Shown: positions 45,929 through 55,558, counted from the stretch's first letter. The stretch is 64,000 bases of DNA from Variovorax sp. PBL-E5 (GCF_901827185.1 NZ_LR594671.1:496001-560000); one strand, 5' to 3'. Notes: generated by a model not told the origin, from the letters alone. A program made the numbers and translations.

Positions 45929-48292
45929 TCAGTGTTCCTCCTCGGTGTTGCGCTGCGGGGCTGCGTCGGCCATGGCCGCCGCCAGCGCCTGCTGCTTGGC
46001 GATCTCGCGGTACATCTGGTCGCGGCCGCTCAGGTACTGCTTCGGCCACTCGACATCGTGGCTCTGCAGCTTGGCGGCTTCGTGCAGCGTCCATGCAGGG
46101 TCGGCCAGGTGCGGCCGCGCGATCGCGCACAGGTCGGCACGGCCGGCCGCGATGATGCTGTTGGCCTGGTCGGCGTCGGTGATGGCGCCGACCGCGATGG
46201 TCGCGATGCCGACCTCGTTGCGGATGCGGTCGGCGAAGGGCGTCTGGTACATGCGCCCGTACACCGGCTTGGCCGCGCGCGTGGTCTGGCCCGACGACAC
46301 GTCGATGAAGTCGCAGCCCGCTTCCTTGAACAGGCGCGCGACCACGACCGCGTCGGCATCGGTGTTGCCGCCGGGCGCCCAGTCGTGGGCCGAGATGCGC
46401 ACGCTCATCGGCCGCTCGGCCGGCCATACGGCGCGCATCGCGCGGAACACCTCGAGCGGATAGCGGCAGCGGTTGCCGATGTCGCCGCCGTATTTGTCGC
46501 TGCGCAGGTTGGTCAGCGGGCTGATGAAGGACGACAGCAGGTAGCCGTGCGCGCAGTGGAGTTCGAGCCAGTCGAAGCCGGCCTCGGCCGCGCGCCGCGT
46601 GGAGTCGACGAACTGGTCGCGCAGGTGGTCCATGTCGGCGCGCGTCATCTCGGCGGGCAGCTGGTTCTGTTCGCCGTAGGCCAATGCGCTGGCGGACAGC
46701 AGCGGCCAGTTGCCTTCTTCCAGCGGCTCGTCGGTGCCTTCCCAGCCCAGGCGCGTCGAGCCCTTGGCGCCGCTGTGGCCGAGCTGCATGGCGATCTTCG
46801 CGCTCGACTGCGTGTGCACGAACTCGACGATGCGCTTGAAGGCGGCGGACTGCGCGTCGTTGTACAGGCCGGTGCAGCCCGGCGTGATGCGGCCTTCGGG
46901 GGTCGGGCTGGTCATCTCGACGCACACCATCGCCGCGCCGCCGAGCGCGCGCGCGCCCAGGTGCACCAGCAGGAAGTCCTGCGGCACGCCGTCTACCGCG
47001 CTGTAGGTCGCCATCGGCGAGACGACGATGCGGTTCTTGAGCGTGAGGCCGCGCACCGTGAGCGGCATGAACATCGGTGCCAGCGGCTTGCCGCCGGCCA
47101 GCCATTGCTCGTAGCCGCCCAGCCATTGCGTGTCGCGCAGGCGCAGGTTCTCGTGGCTGATGCGCTGCGAGCGCGTCAAGAGCGAATAGGCGAACTGCTC
47201 GATCTGCATGCCGGTGTAGCGCGGCACGTTCTCGAACCATTCGGTCGAGTTGCGCGCCGCGTTCTGGATCTTGAGCACTTCGACGCTGCGCCGCGCCTCG
47301 TAGGCCTCGAGCACCTGGTCGACGCTGCCGCCGCGCTCGAACTCGCCGGCCAGGTCGATCGCATCCTCGAGCGCGAGCTTGGTGCCCGAGCCGATCGAGA
47401 AGTGCGCGGTGTGGGCCGCATCGCCCATGAGCACCACGGGCACCGACCTGCCGCCGACGTCGACGCGGTGCGTCCAGTGCTGGCAGACCACGCGCGGGAA
47501 ACGGATCCAGTTGGCCGAGCCGCGCAGGTGGGTGGCATTGCTGATCAGCGCATGGCGGTCGAGGTACTTGGCGAACAGCTGCTCGCAGAACGCGATCGCC
47601 TCGGGCTGCTCCATCTTGTCGAGGCCATGCGCCTGCCACACCGCTTCGGGCGTCTCGACGATGAAGGTCGAGGTCTTGTCGTCGAACTGGTAGGCATGCG
47701 CCTGGAACCAGCCGTGCTCGGTCTGCTCGAACGCGAAGGTGAAGGCATCGAAGGTCTGGTGCGTGCCGAGCCACACGAAGCGGCACTGGCGCAGATCGAT
47801 GTCGGGCTGGAACACCTCCTGGTAGCGCTGGCGGATGCGGCTGTTGAGGCCGTCGCTGGCGATCACGAGGTCGGCGCCGTACTGCGCGGCCAGCGCTTGG
47901 TCGTCGGTCGCGTCGGTCTCGAACACCAGGTCGACGCCGAGCGCGAGGCAGCGCTCCTGCAGGATGTTCAGGAGGCGCTTGCGGCCGATGCCGCAGAAGC
48001 CGTGGCCGCCCGAGCGCACCTGCCGTCCCTTGAAGAACACCTGGATGTCGTCCCAGTGATGGAATTCCCGGCCGATGATCGCCGCGGTCTCGGCATCGGC
48101 GGCCGCGAGGTTGGCCAGCGTCTGGTCGCTCAGCACCACGCCCCAGCCGAAGGTGTCGAAGGGGCGATTGCGCTCGATGACGGTGACCTGCAACTCGGGT
48201 CGTCGCGCCTTCATCAGGAGCGCGAAGTAGAGGCCGGCGGGGCCGCCACCGATGCACAGGACACGCTGGAGTTCTGCCGTTGAGCTATTCAT
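45929..48292 (-). CDS. 2-aminobenzoyl-CoA monooxygenase/reductase (two-domain flavoprotein)
   Basis: 787 residues. Residues about 8-395 form an FAD monooxygenase: [16 protein letters not shown] (about 13-28), the DG motif in [15 protein letters not shown], and [18 protein letters not shown]. Residues about 410-770 form an old-yellow-enzyme-type FMN barrel: [28 protein letters not shown] and the [19 protein letters not shown] block. This fusion is characteristic of the enzyme that hydroxylates and reduces 2-aminobenzoyl-CoA (also annotated salicylyl-CoA 5-hydroxylase/oxidoreductase). First gene of the six-gene operon. Confidence 0.92.
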   Translation of the reverse strand: MNSSTAELQRVLCIGGGPAGLYFALLMKARRPELQVTVIERNRPFDTFGWGVVLSDQTLANLAAADAETAAIIGREFHHWDDIQVFFKGRQVRSGGHGFCGIGRKRLLNILQERCLALGVDLVFETDATDDQALAAQYGADLVIASDGLNSRIRQRYQEVFQPDIDLRQCRFVWLGTHQTFDAFTFAFEQTEHGWFQAHAYQFDDKTSTFIVETPEAVWQAHGLDKMEQPEAIAFCEQLFAKYLDRHALISNATHLRGSANWIRFPRVVCQHWTHRVDVGGRSVPVVLMGDAAHTAHFSIGSGTKLALEDAIDLAGEFERGGSVDQVLEAYEARRSVEVLKIQNAARNSTEWFENVPRYTGMQIEQFAYSLLTRSQRISHENLRLRDTQWLGGYEQWLAGGKPLAPMFMPLTVRGLTLKNRIVVSPMATYSAVDGVPQDFLLVHLGARALGGAAMVCVEMTSPTPEGRITPGCTGLYNDAQSAAFKRIVEFVHTQSSAKIAMQLGHSGAKGSTRLGWEGTDEPLEEGNWPLLSASALAYGEQNQLPAEMTRADMDHLRDQFVDSTRRAAEAGFDWLELHCAHGYLLSSFISPLTNLRSDKYGGDIGNRCRYPLEVFRAMRAVWPAERPMSVRISAHDWAPGGNTDADAVVVARLFKEAGCDFIDVSSGQTTRAAKPVYGRMYQTPFADRIRNEVGIATIAVGAITDADQANSIIAAGRADLCAIARPHLADPAWTLHEAAKLQSHDVEWPKQYLSGRDQMYREIAKQQALAAAMADAAPQRNTEEEH

Positions 48293-48298
48293 GGATAA

Positions 48299-48328
48299 AT
48301 AGTTTAGACCTAAACAATCAAATGTCAA
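48299..48328 (-). promoter_or_regulatory. Promoter and MarR-type operator of the anthranilate operon
   Basis: On the minus strand, TTGACA (48328-48323), a 16-base spacer, then TAAACT (48306-48301). The perfect palindrome GTTTAG-AC-CTAAAC (48302-48315), within the near-perfect ATAGTTTAGACCTAAACAAT (48299-48318), covers the -10 box and most of the spacer, where a bound MarR dimer would block transcription. Confidence 0.65.
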
Positions 48329-48331
48329 CGT

Positions 48332-48345
48332 CAAAAGGTCTTTTG
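48332..48345. promoter_or_regulatory. Second 6-2-6 palindrome between abm-type operon and cfa-like gene
   Basis: CAAAAG-GT-CTTTTG, a perfect palindrome with the same 6-2-6 design as the operator at 48302-48315. The two centres are 30 bases apart (about three helical turns). It could be a second MarR site or belong to the cfa-like gene. Confidence 0.4.
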
Positions 48346-48355
48346 AAGGGGCCGG

Positions 48356-48384
48356 TTGACGAGCGCCCGCGCGCTGGGAAAAAT
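48356..48384 (+). promoter_or_regulatory. Possible promoter of the cfa-like gene
   Basis: TTGACG (48356-48361), a 17-base spacer and AAAAAT (48379-48384). Initiation seven or eight bases later would fall on the ATG at 48392, suggesting a leaderless mRNA. Confidence 0.35.
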
Positions 48385-48391
48385 CCCCGGC

Positions 48392-49660
48392 ATGCAAAGC
48401 CTGATACCAAAAATAGAGTCCCAGCTTTCATCCCTGCCGGTGCCGATCACGCTGCAATTGCCCGATGGCAGACGGGTGGCGAAGCCGGGCTCGCGCGTCA
48501 CCCTGGCCTTCACCGAATGGTCCGTGCTCGCCAAGCTGGCGGCCAAGCAGGTCGGTGCGATCGGCGAGGCGTATGTCGAAGGCCGGGTCCAGATCGAGGG
48601 CGCGATGCGCGACCTGATCGACGCCACGGTTGGCATGTTGCCGGGCAATCCGGCCGAGACCAACACCGGCTGGTGGTCCCGCCTTCAGCGGCGTGCCAAG
48701 TCCCACGGTGCGCACTCACTGCGCAAGGATGCGGCGCAGATCGAGTTCCACTACGATGTCTCCGATGACTTCTACGCGCTGTGGCTCGATCCGCGGCGTG
48801 TCTATTCCTGCGCCTACTTCCGCGAGCCGGAGTTGACGCTGGCGCAGGCGCAGGAGGCCAAGCTCGACCATATCTGCCGCAAGCTCATGCTGCAGCCGGG
48901 CGACCGCTATCTCGACGTCGGCTCAGGCTGGGGCGGCCTGCTGCTGTGGGCGGCCGAGCACTACGGCGTCGACGCGACCGGCATCACGCTCTCCAAGAAC
49001 CAGCACGCGCACGTGCAGCGCCTGATCGAAGAGAAGGGCCTGCAGGGCCGCGTGCGTGTCGAACTGCTCGACTACCGCAAGCTCGACGAAGCGCGGCCTT
49101 TCGACAAGATCTCCTCGGTCGGCATGCTGGAGCACGTCGGCAGCGCCAACATGCCGACTTACTTCGGCAAGCTCCATGCGCTGCTCAAACCCGGCGGGCT
49201 GGTGCTCAACCACGGCATCACCTCGGGTCAACTCGACTACCGGCAGCTCGGCGCCGGCATGGGCGATTTCATCGAGAAGTACATCTTCCCGGGCGGCGAA
49301 CTGCTGCACGTGACGCATCTGCTGCGCGACACGGCGGCGGCCGGCCTCGAGATGGTCGATACCGAGAGCCTGCGACCGCACTATGCGCGCACGCTCTGGG
49401 CGTGGTCGGACACGCTCGAGTCCAAGCTCGACCAGGCGCGCGAGGTGCTGCAGCGCGCCGGCGGCCGGCAGGGCGCCAACGCGGAGCGCATCCTGCGGGC
49501 CTATCGTTTGTACCTGGCGGGTTCGGCGATGAGCTTCGAGCAGGGCTGGATCTCGCTGCACCAGATGCTGTCGACCCGGCCCGATGGCAAGGCGCAAGGT
49601 CGTACGCTGCGCGGCTCACAATCGGTGTACCCTTTTGTCCGGGACTACATCTACAACTAA
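48392..49660 (+). CDS. cfa: Cyclopropane-fatty-acyl-phospholipid synthase family methyltransferase
   Basis: 422 residues. An N-terminal lipid-binding domain (about 1-110) precedes a SAM methyltransferase domain: [25 protein letters not shown] (about 118-142), the glycine-rich [15 protein letters not shown] and the SVGMLEHVG block. Cfa adds a methylene bridge to unsaturated acyl chains of membrane lipids. ATG at 48392 is preferred over the in-frame TTG at 48356. Seven bases before the DUF1840 gene, so probably co-transcribed. Confidence 0.9.
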   Translation: MQSLIPKIESQLSSLPVPITLQLPDGRRVAKPGSRVTLAFTEWSVLAKLAAKQVGAIGEAYVEGRVQIEGAMRDLIDATVGMLPGNPAETNTGWWSRLQRRAKSHGAHSLRKDAAQIEFHYDVSDDFYALWLDPRRVYSCAYFREPELTLAQAQEAKLDHICRKLMLQPGDRYLDVGSGWGGLLLWAAEHYGVDATGITLSKNQHAHVQRLIEEKGLQGRVRVELLDYRKLDEARPFDKISSVGMLEHVGSANMPTYFGKLHALLKPGGLVLNHGITSGQLDYRQLGAGMGDFIEKYIFPGGELLHVTHLLRDTAAAGLEMVDTESLRPHYARTLWAWSDTLESKLDQAREVLQRAGGRQGANAERILRAYRLYLAGSAMSFEQGWISLHQMLSTRPDGKAQGRTLRGSQSVYPFVRDYIYN

Positions 49661-49666
49661 GCCGCC

Positions 49667-49993
49667 ATGCTCTATCGATTCAAATCACAAGCGACCGCCG
49701 ATGTCGTGATGCTCGAAGCCAATGCCCGCCAGTTGCTGGAGATCATCGGCAAGTCTTCCGCGCCCAAGGGCATCATCACGGTCGACCAGATGTCGGCCGC
49801 CGTGTCCGCGCTCGAAGCGGCGATCAAGGACGATGCCGTCCAGAACCGCCACAACCACGATGCCTTCGCGGTGGAGAACCATGCGAGCGAGGCCGAGTTG
49901 CAGCACGTGGGCCTGCACCAGCGCGCCGCGCCGCTGATCGACATGCTCAAGCGCTCCCAGGCCGAGAGCAAGGACATCGTCTGGGGGGTTTAG
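49667..49993 (+). CDS. DUF1840 family protein
   Basis: 108 residues: MLYRFKSQATADVVMLEANA at the N-terminus, a Glu/His-rich middle, and RAAPLIDMLKRSQAESKDIVWGV at the end, all in line with the DUF1840 family common in Burkholderiales. Function unknown. It lies close after the cfa-like gene and ends two bases before repeat copy B. Confidence 0.85.
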   Translation: MLYRFKSQATADVVMLEANARQLLEIIGKSSAPKGIITVDQMSAAVSALEAAIKDDAVQNRHNHDAFAVENHASEAELQHVGLHQRAAPLIDMLKRSQAESKDIVWGV

Positions 49994-49995
49994 AG

Positions 49996-50082
49996 CTCGC
50001 CCCCAGACTTCGCGCACTTCGTGTCGCTTCGCCTTCCCCCTACCGGGGGCAAGACCTGCGGCCCGGCCCAGCCGGTTCCGCG
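49996..50082 (-). repeat. Dispersed intergenic repeat, copy B
   Basis: The reverse complement aligns with copy A (24834-24918) along its whole length, with identical cores GGAACCGGCT, GCCGGGCCGC, TTGCCCCC and AGGCG. CCCCC/GGGGG arms (about 50036-50049) form a hairpin. It sits between the convergent DUF1840 and Bug genes, where it could act as a transcription terminator. Confidence 0.7.
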
Positions 50083-50105
50083 GTATTCCTGGAAGGGGTC
50101 GCAGG

Positions 50106-51122
50106 CTAGTCGACGGTTGCGCCGGACGCCTTCACCACTTTCGCCCACTTGACGTGTTCGCTGGCGATGAGCTTCGAGAATTCGGCGGGGGTGTTGCCGC
50201 TCGGCAGGGCGCCCTGGGCCAGCATCTTCTCCTTGATGGCCGGAGTGCCGAGCGACTTGGCGACTTCCTGCTGGATGCGGTTGACGATGTCGGGCGAGGT
50301 GCCGGCGGGCGCGAGCAGGCCGAACCAGGAGCTGGCCTCGTAGCCCTTGAGGGCCGGGCCGCCGGCTTCCTCGACGGTCGGGATGTCGGGCAGCGCCGGC
50401 GAGCGCTGGGCGCTGGTCACAGCGAGCGCCTTGAGCTTGCCGCCCTTGATCTGGGCCATCGACGAGGGCAGGTTGTCGAACATCACATCGGCATTGCCGC
50501 CCACGAGGTCGAGCAGGGCCGGCGCCGATCCGCGGTAGGGAATGTGCACCATGTAGCTGCCGGTCATGCTCTTGAAGAGTTCGCCGGCCAGGTGGATCGA
50601 GGTGCCGCTGCCGCTCGACGCCATGTTGAGCTTGCCCGGATGCGACTTGGCATAGGCCACGAAGTCGGCGACGTTGTTGATCTTCAGCGCGCGGGCCTTG
50701 TCGGCGTTCATCTCCATCACATTGGGCACGGCCGCCACCAGCGTGATCGGCGCGAAATCCTTGATCGGATCGAAGGGCAGCTTCGGGTACAGCGCGCGGT
50801 TGATGCCGTGCGTGCCGACGGTGCCCATCAGCAGCGTGTAGCCGTCGTTCGGCGCCTTGGCCACGATCTCGGCGCCGACGTTGCCGCCCGCGCCCGCGCG
50901 GTTGTCGACGAAGAACTGCTGGCCGAAGGCCTTCGCCAGTTCGGGCGCCACGGCGCGCGCGAGGATGTCGGTGGTGCCGCCCGGCGCGAAGGGCACCACG
51001 ATGCGCACCGGCTTGGTCGGCCAGGCGGCTTGCGCGCCCGCGGGGTGGGCGGCGAACACCATTGTGCCGAAGGCGGCGAGCGCGAGCACGGTGCGGCGGC
51101 GGGGCAGGGACAGGACGGGCAT
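50106..51122 (-). CDS. Bug/TctC family substrate-binding protein
   Basis: 338 residues with a twin-Arg signal peptide ([20 protein letters not shown], ending GAQAA). Family pattern complete: [86 protein letters not shown]. Periplasmic binder of an unknown carboxylate. It stands alone, with no metabolic gene in the same operon; a LysR gene lies upstream on the same strand. Confidence 0.93.
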   Translation of the reverse strand: MPVLSLPRRRTVLALAAFGTMVFAAHPAGAQAAWPTKPVRIVVPFAPGGTTDILARAVAPELAKAFGQQFFVDNRAGAGGNVGAEIVAKAPNDGYTLLMGTVGTHGINRALYPKLPFDPIKDFAPITLVAAVPNVMEMNADKARALKINNVADFVAYAKSHPGKLNMASSGSGTSIHLAGELFKSMTGSYMVHIPYRGSAPALLDLVGGNADVMFDNLPSSMAQIKGGKLKALAVTSAQRSPALPDIPTVEEAGGPALKGYEASSWFGLLAPAGTSPDIVNRIQQEVAKSLGTPAIKEKMLAQGALPSGNTPAEFSKLIASEHVKWAKVVKASGATVD

Positions 51123-51244
51123 GCTTTTTCCTTGGTGGGCCGGCGGTCTTCGGTGACGCGTGACCATCACGCAGGAAGTCGCCCGCATGGCGCTGTGTTG
51201 TACAGGCGCGTGCCCCGTTCGTCGCGGGTGAAAACCCCGTGCGC

Positions 51245-52168
51245 TCAATTGCCCTGCATGTCGCGCGCGAAGTGCCGGCTGCGGAAATGCTCGACCACGA
51301 AATCGACGAACACGCGTGTCCTCGCCGGCAACAGCTTCTTGCTGGGGTAGTAGAGCGAGATCGGCCCGGAGTCGGCCCACCACCCGGGCAGCACGCGCAC
51401 CAGCGTGCCGCTTTGCAGCCGCGGCAGCGCGAACGGCATCGGCAGCAGCGCGATGCCCAGGCCCATCACGGCCGCCTGGGCCATCGCCTCGGGGTCGCTG
51501 AAGATCACGCGCGCCCGGGTGTCGACGGCGCCCTCTTCGCCGGCCTTGTTGCGCAGGGTCCAGCTGCGTATGCGTCCCGTGGGGGACGAACGCCGCACGA
51601 TGCCGTCGAACGCGGCCAGGTCCGAGGGGCGCCGCGGCATCGGCTTGCCCGCCATGTAGCCGGGTGCCGCCGCAGCGACGATGTGGATGCGCGCCAGTTC
51701 GCGCGCCACCACACCCGGCGTGAGCTCGATGCCGCCGCCGATGGCCGCGTCGAAACCCTCGCCGATCAGGTCGACCTGCCGGTTGTCGAAATGCCAGTCG
51801 GGCAGCACCGCCGGATAGCGCGCGAGAAATCCGTCGAGCAAGGGCACGACGTAGTCACGCCCGAAAGCCTGGCCCATGCTGACCTTGAGTGTGCCGGCCG
51901 GCTGGCCATCGTCCTTGGCCACGCTGGCCACCGCATCCGACAGCGTACTCAGCGCGCCGCCGATCTCGCGCAGCAGCCGCTCGCCGCCCTCGCTCAGGGT
52001 CAGCCGGCGCGTGCTGCGCTGGAACAGGCGCACGCCGAGGCCGGCTTCGAGCCGCGCCACGTTCTTGCTCACGGCGGCCGGCGTCAGCCCGAGCTGGCGC
52101 GCGGCGGCGGAGAAGCTGCCGGCCTCGGCGCTGCGGACGAAGGATTCGAGATGGCTCAAGGGCTGCAT
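51245..52168 (-). CDS. LysR-family transcriptional regulator
   Basis: 307 residues. HTH at about 5-62 ([34 protein letters not shown] pattern), effector domain at about 88-295. It belongs to the group of LysR proteins that regulate a divergent oxidoreductase gene. The ATG at 52168 is chosen over a TTG at 52183. A perfect palindrome (52179-52195) starts 11 bases upstream of its ATG. Confidence 0.93.
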   Translation of the reverse strand: MQPLSHLESFVRSAEAGSFSAAARQLGLTPAAVSKNVARLEAGLGVRLFQRSTRRLTLSEGGERLLREIGGALSTLSDAVASVAKDDGQPAGTLKVSMGQAFGRDYVVPLLDGFLARYPAVLPDWHFDNRQVDLIGEGFDAAIGGGIELTPGVVARELARIHIVAAAAPGYMAGKPMPRRPSDLAAFDGIVRRSSPTGRIRSWTLRNKAGEEGAVDTRARVIFSDPEAMAQAAVMGLGIALLPMPFALPRLQSGTLVRVLPGWWADSGPISLYYPSKKLLPARTRVFVDFVVEHFRSRHFARDMQGN

Positions 52169-52178
52169 GGCGCTTATT

Positions 52179-52195
52179 TTCAACCCAGGGTTGAA
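52179..52195. promoter_or_regulatory. Palindromic operator between LysR and SDR genes
   Basis: TTCAACCC-A-GGGTTGAA, a perfect 17-base palindrome in the 111-base gap between the divergent lysR and SDR genes, close to the lysR start. Probably the binding site of that LysR protein. Confidence 0.6.
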
Positions 52196-52279
52196 TGTGA
52201 TAGGGCACTCGGGCGGCTATTCGAAGGGCAGTGGAAACCCGACACTGAAGCCATCGCCACACCACTTCAGGAGCCCGCC

Positions 52280-53056
52280 ATGTCACTCTCCACTTCGTCT
52301 ACTTCATCTTCTTCGCAGCCGGTGCTTGCCGGCAAGGCCGCCTTCGTCACCGGCGGATCGCGCGGCATCGGCGCCGCCATCGTGCGCCGGCTGGCACGCG
52401 ATGGCGCTGCCGTCGCCTTCACCTACGCGAGCAACGAGGCCGCGGCCCGCGAACTCGCCGGCAGCATCGAAGCGGCCGGCGGCAGCGCGCTGCCCCTGCG
52501 CGTCGACAGCGCCGATGCGGCGGCTCTGGTCGCGGCCGTGGACCAGGCGGCGAAGACGCTCGGCCGCATCGACATCCTCGTCAACAGTGCGGGCGTGCTC
52601 AAGCTGGCCACGATCGACGCGATGTCGCTCGAAGACCTCGACCGCACGCTCGACGTCAACGTGCGCGCCGTGTTCGTCGCCACGCAGGCGGCCGTGCGCC
52701 ACATGGGCGAGGGCGGCCGCGTCATCACCATCGGCAGCACCAACGCCGAGCGCATGCCTTTCGCGGGCGGCGCCGCCTATGCGATGAGCAAGTCCGCCAT
52801 CACCGGCCTGACCCGCGGACTCGCGCGCGATCTGGGGCCGCGCGGCATCACGGTGAACAACGTGCAGCCCGGCCCGGTCGACACCGAGATGAACCCGGCC
52901 GATGGCCCGATGGCGGCCACCATGCACAGCTTCATGGCGCTGCAGCGTCATGGCAGCGGCGGCGAGATCGCCGGCATGGTCGCGTACCTCGCGAGCCCCG
53001 AAGCGGCTTTCGTGACCGGCGCAAGCCTGAGCATCGACGGCGGCTTCGCGGCCTGA
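52280..53056 (+). CDS. Short-chain dehydrogenase/reductase
   Basis: 258 residues. Ser-rich first 13 residues, then VTGGSRGIGAAI (about 23-34), NSAGVL, catalytic Ser in TIGSTNAE and YAMSK (YxxxK). The end ASLSIDGGFAA is typical of FabG-like SDRs. A GGAG sequence at 52269-52272 supports the ATG at 52280. Likely under control of the divergent LysR. Substrate unknown. Confidence 0.92.
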   Translation: MSLSTSSTSSSSQPVLAGKAAFVTGGSRGIGAAIVRRLARDGAAVAFTYASNEAAARELAGSIEAAGGSALPLRVDSADAAALVAAVDQAAKTLGRIDILVNSAGVLKLATIDAMSLEDLDRTLDVNVRAVFVATQAAVRHMGEGGRVITIGSTNAERMPFAGGAAYAMSKSAITGLTRGLARDLGPRGITVNNVQPGPVDTEMNPADGPMAATMHSFMALQRHGSGGEIAGMVAYLASPEAAFVTGASLSIDGGFAA

Positions 53057-53061
53057 GCCTC

Positions 53062-53538
53062 CTACTCGGCGTTTTCGGAGATGGATGCGATCAGCTTGTC
53101 CAGCGTCGTGTTCAACTGCCGCAGTTCCTCGGCCTCGACGCCGCTGAAGAGTTCGGCCTCGCGCTCGCGGGCCTGCACGCCGAGCACCGCGAACAGCGCC
53201 TTGCCGATGCTGCTCAGATAGAGCCGGCTGCGGCGCAGGTCCGCCGGATCCTCGTGGCGATGCAGCCGCCTGTGGCGTTGCAGTCCTGCCAGTGCGCGGC
53301 TCACCGCCATCTTGTCCAGGCCGGTCAGTTCCGCGACCTGCGTGGCCGTGAGACCCGGCTGCTTGCCCAGCACGGCCATGGTGCGCCATTCGTTGAGCGT
53401 GAGCTGATGCTGGCGGCCGACGCGCTGCTGGAACGGACGCGCCGTCAGGTTGACCACACGCACCAGCTTGAAGAAGACCGAGTCCTCGGCCCTGCGCTCG
53501 GGCGCTGCATCCGAGCCGGTGGCTTTTTCGGTGCTCAT
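53062..53538 (-). CDS. MarR-family regulator linked to E1 dehydrogenase genes
   Basis: 158 residues with the winged HTH at about 55-110 (LTATQVAELTGLDKMAVSRALAGL; wing RSRLYLS). Its start overlaps the stop of the E1 beta gene (ATGA), so it is the last gene of that operon and presumably controls it. The recognition helix is followed by an unusually basic, His/Arg-rich stretch (QRHRRLHRHEDPADLRRSR). Confidence 0.9.
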   Translation of the reverse strand: MSTEKATGSDAAPERRAEDSVFFKLVRVVNLTARPFQQRVGRQHQLTLNEWRTMAVLGKQPGLTATQVAELTGLDKMAVSRALAGLQRHRRLHRHEDPADLRRSRLYLSSIGKALFAVLGVQAREREAELFSGVEAEELRQLNTTLDKLIASISENAE

Positions 53539-54542
53539 GGCTGCAGGGCCCGGGCCGCTTTCACGATCTGTTGCGCGCTCACGCGCGACTGCGCTTCGAG
53601 CACGGGCGAGTAGCCGACCGGAATCCGCGGCGCACCCAGGCGCGCGACACGACAGCCGGTCGCTTCGGCCGCGCTGGCCGCGATCTCGGCGCCAAAGCCG
53701 CCGGCCTGCACCGCCTCGTGCACCACCAGCAGACGACGTGTGCGGGCGCACGAATCGAGCATCGTGTCGCGGTCCCAGGGCCACAGCGTGCGCAGGTCGA
53801 TCAGGTCGACGGCAATGCCTTCGGCCGCCAGCATTTCGCAGGCGGCGCTGCAGGCCTGCATCTGCCTGCTCCAACTCACGAGGGTCAGCGCATCGCCTTC
53901 GCGCACGCGCGCGGCCTTGCCGAGCGGCACCTCGACCGCTTCGCTCACCGGGCCTCGCACATTCCACAAGGTCTTGTGCTCGATGTAGACCACCGGGTCG
54001 CCGCATTGCAGCGCGGCGCGCAGCAGCGAATGGTTGTCCTGCGGCGTCGAGGGGCATACCACCACCACGCCCGGCAGATGCGTGAACCAGGCTTCGAGCG
54101 ATTGCGAATGCTGCGCCGCCGACGCATCCCAGATGCCGCCCGGCATGCGCGCCACCAGCGGCACGCGGCCCTGGCCGCCGAACATGAAGCGGTTCTTGGC
54201 CGCCTGGTTCACCAGCTCGTCCATGCCGCACAGCGCGAAGTCGACCACGCGCATCTCGACCACAGGGCGCAGCCCCGCGAGCGCCATGCCGACGCCGGCG
54301 CCCATGATCGCGGCTTCCGAGATCGGTGTGTCGATCACGCGCTCGCTGCCGAAGTGCTGCTGCAGACCTCGGTACTGCCCGAAGATGCCGCCGCGCCCGA
54401 CGTCCTCGCCGAGCACGACCACGCGCGGATCGGCTTCCATCTCGCGCCGCAATGCGAGCATGGCCGCGTCGGCATAGCTGAGTTCGTGGACGGTGGCCAT
54501 CGCCGCGCGACCGGTACGCTCTTCCGCCATGCCGCTGCTCAT
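53535..54542 (-). CDS. 2-oxo acid dehydrogenase E1 component, beta subunit
   Basis: 335 residues. Typical of E1-beta of pyruvate/acetoin/branched-chain dehydrogenases: VLGEDVGRGGIFGQYRGLQ (about 45-63), DTPISEAAIMGAGVGMAL, and the C-terminal transketolase domain. Pairs with the alpha subunit encoded just upstream to form a thiamine-diphosphate enzyme. I place the start at 54542, overlapping the alpha stop by four bases; 54548 is an alternative. Confidence 0.9.
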   Translation of the reverse strand: MSSGMAEERTGRAAMATVHELSYADAAMLALRREMEADPRVVVLGEDVGRGGIFGQYRGLQQHFGSERVIDTPISEAAIMGAGVGMALAGLRPVVEMRVVDFALCGMDELVNQAAKNRFMFGGQGRVPLVARMPGGIWDASAAQHSQSLEAWFTHLPGVVVVCPSTPQDNHSLLRAALQCGDPVVYIEHKTLWNVRGPVSEAVEVPLGKAARVREGDALTLVSWSRQMQACSAACEMLAAEGIAVDLIDLRTLWPWDRDTMLDSCARTRRLLVVHEAVQAGGFGAEIAASAAEATGCRVARLGAPRIPVGYSPVLEAQSRVSAQQIVKAARALQP

Positions 54543-55558
54543 GTCCATTGCCCGGCTCCCGTGGTCTGCACGTCGGTGAAGGCCGTGCTCGCATCCGGCC
54601 AGGGCGCGGCATCGGCGACCGCGAGCGCGGCCTCGACCTCGGCATGCGCCGCGTGCTCGAGCGCATCGAGCGACGCCGCATCGATGCCATCGGCGATCAG
54701 CCGCCTGCGTGCCCGCGCGATCGGATCGGTCTCGAGCGCAGCGGCCAGCTCGCCCGCATCGCGGTAGCCCGCGGGATCGACCGAGACGTGGCCCTTCACG
54801 CGATAGGTCAGCGCATGCAGCAGCCGCGGGCCTGCCCCGGCACGCACCTCGGCGATCAACTGTCGCGCGGCCGCATGCACGGCGAACACGTCGTTGCCGT
54901 CGACCTGCGTGGCGGCAATGTCCAATGCCTCCGCACGCGCGGAAGCGCCGTCGCCGGCGGTCATCGGGCCGCTGGCGGTGGTCGCGCTCCAGCGGTTGTC
55001 CTCGCACACGAACAGCACCGGCAGCGCGTAGACGCGCGCCCAGTTCAGCGATTCGAGAAAAGGTCCGCGGTTGATCGCACCGTCGCCGAAGAAGCAGACC
55101 GTGATCGCGTCCTTCTTCTGCAGCTTCTGTGCATGCGCCGCGCCGACCGCGATCGGCAGGCCAGCCGCGACCACGCCGTTGGCGCCCAGCATGCCGACCG
55201 AGAAATCGGCGATGTGCATCGAGCCGCCCTTGCCGCCGTTGAAGCCGGTCGCCTTGCCGAACAGCTCGCACATCATGCGCGCGAGGTCGGCGCCCTTGGC
55301 CAGCGTGTGGCCGTGGCCGCGATGGGTCGAGGTGATGCAGTCGGCGATGCGCAGATGGGCGCAGACGCCCGCCGGCACTGCCTCCTGGCCGGTGGACAGA
55401 TGCAGCGGCCCGCGCACGCTGGCCACGCCCGCGGCCTCCTGGCCATAGGCGCTCACGCCGCCCTGGCTGGCGGCTTCGGCGGCGTTCTCGAAGGCGCGGA
55501 TGCGCGCCATCGTGCGGTAGAGCGCCAGCCACTCGGCAGCGGAATTCGCGAAGTCCAT
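54539..55558 (-). CDS. 2-oxo acid dehydrogenase E1 component, alpha subunit
   Basis: 339 residues. The thiamine-diphosphate motif is present: GDGAINRGPFLESLNWARV... ending CEDNRWS (about 165-195), with HRGHGHTLAKGAD and the KGGSMHIADF loop before it. Acetoin-dehydrogenase-type E1 (AcoA-like) is the nearest functional guess. No E2 (acyltransferase) or E3 gene is nearby, so it must borrow them or act in a non-standard way, for example as a decarboxylase. First gene of an alpha-beta-marR operon. Confidence 0.88.
   Translation of the reverse strand: MDFANSAAEWLALYRTMARIRAFENAAEAASQGGVSAYGQEAAGVASVRGPLHLSTGQEAVPAGVCAHLRIADCITSTHRGHGHTLAKGADLARMMCELFGKATGFNGGKGGSMHIADFSVGMLGANGVVAAGLPIAVGAAHAQKLQKKDAITVCFFGDGAINRGPFLESLNWARVYALPVLFVCEDNRWSATTASGPMTAGDGASARAEALDIAATQVDGNDVFAVHAAARQLIAEVRAGAGPRLLHALTYRVKGHVSVDPAGYRDAGELAAALETDPIARARRRLIADGIDAASLDALEHAAHAEVEAALAVADAAPWPDASTAFTDVQTTGAGQWT

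Noticed and set aside
44601..48257. A 1218-codon minus-strand frame joining the crotonase with upstream sequence
   Set aside because: Only the last 284 codons match a protein family; the rest is an alternative frame of the monooxygenase/reductase and marR, which are intact in their own frames.
45470..48283. A 937-codon open frame on the plus strand, opposite the 2-aminobenzoyl-CoA monooxygenase/reductase and marR
   Set aside because: It is the antisense shadow of two clearly recognisable genes in GC-rich DNA, with His/Arg/Ala-rich composition and no domain pattern.
53062..54690. A 542-codon frame suggesting an E1/MarR fusion
   Set aside because: The MarR starts at 53538 with an ATGA overlap; codons before it are an out-of-frame reading of E1 beta.
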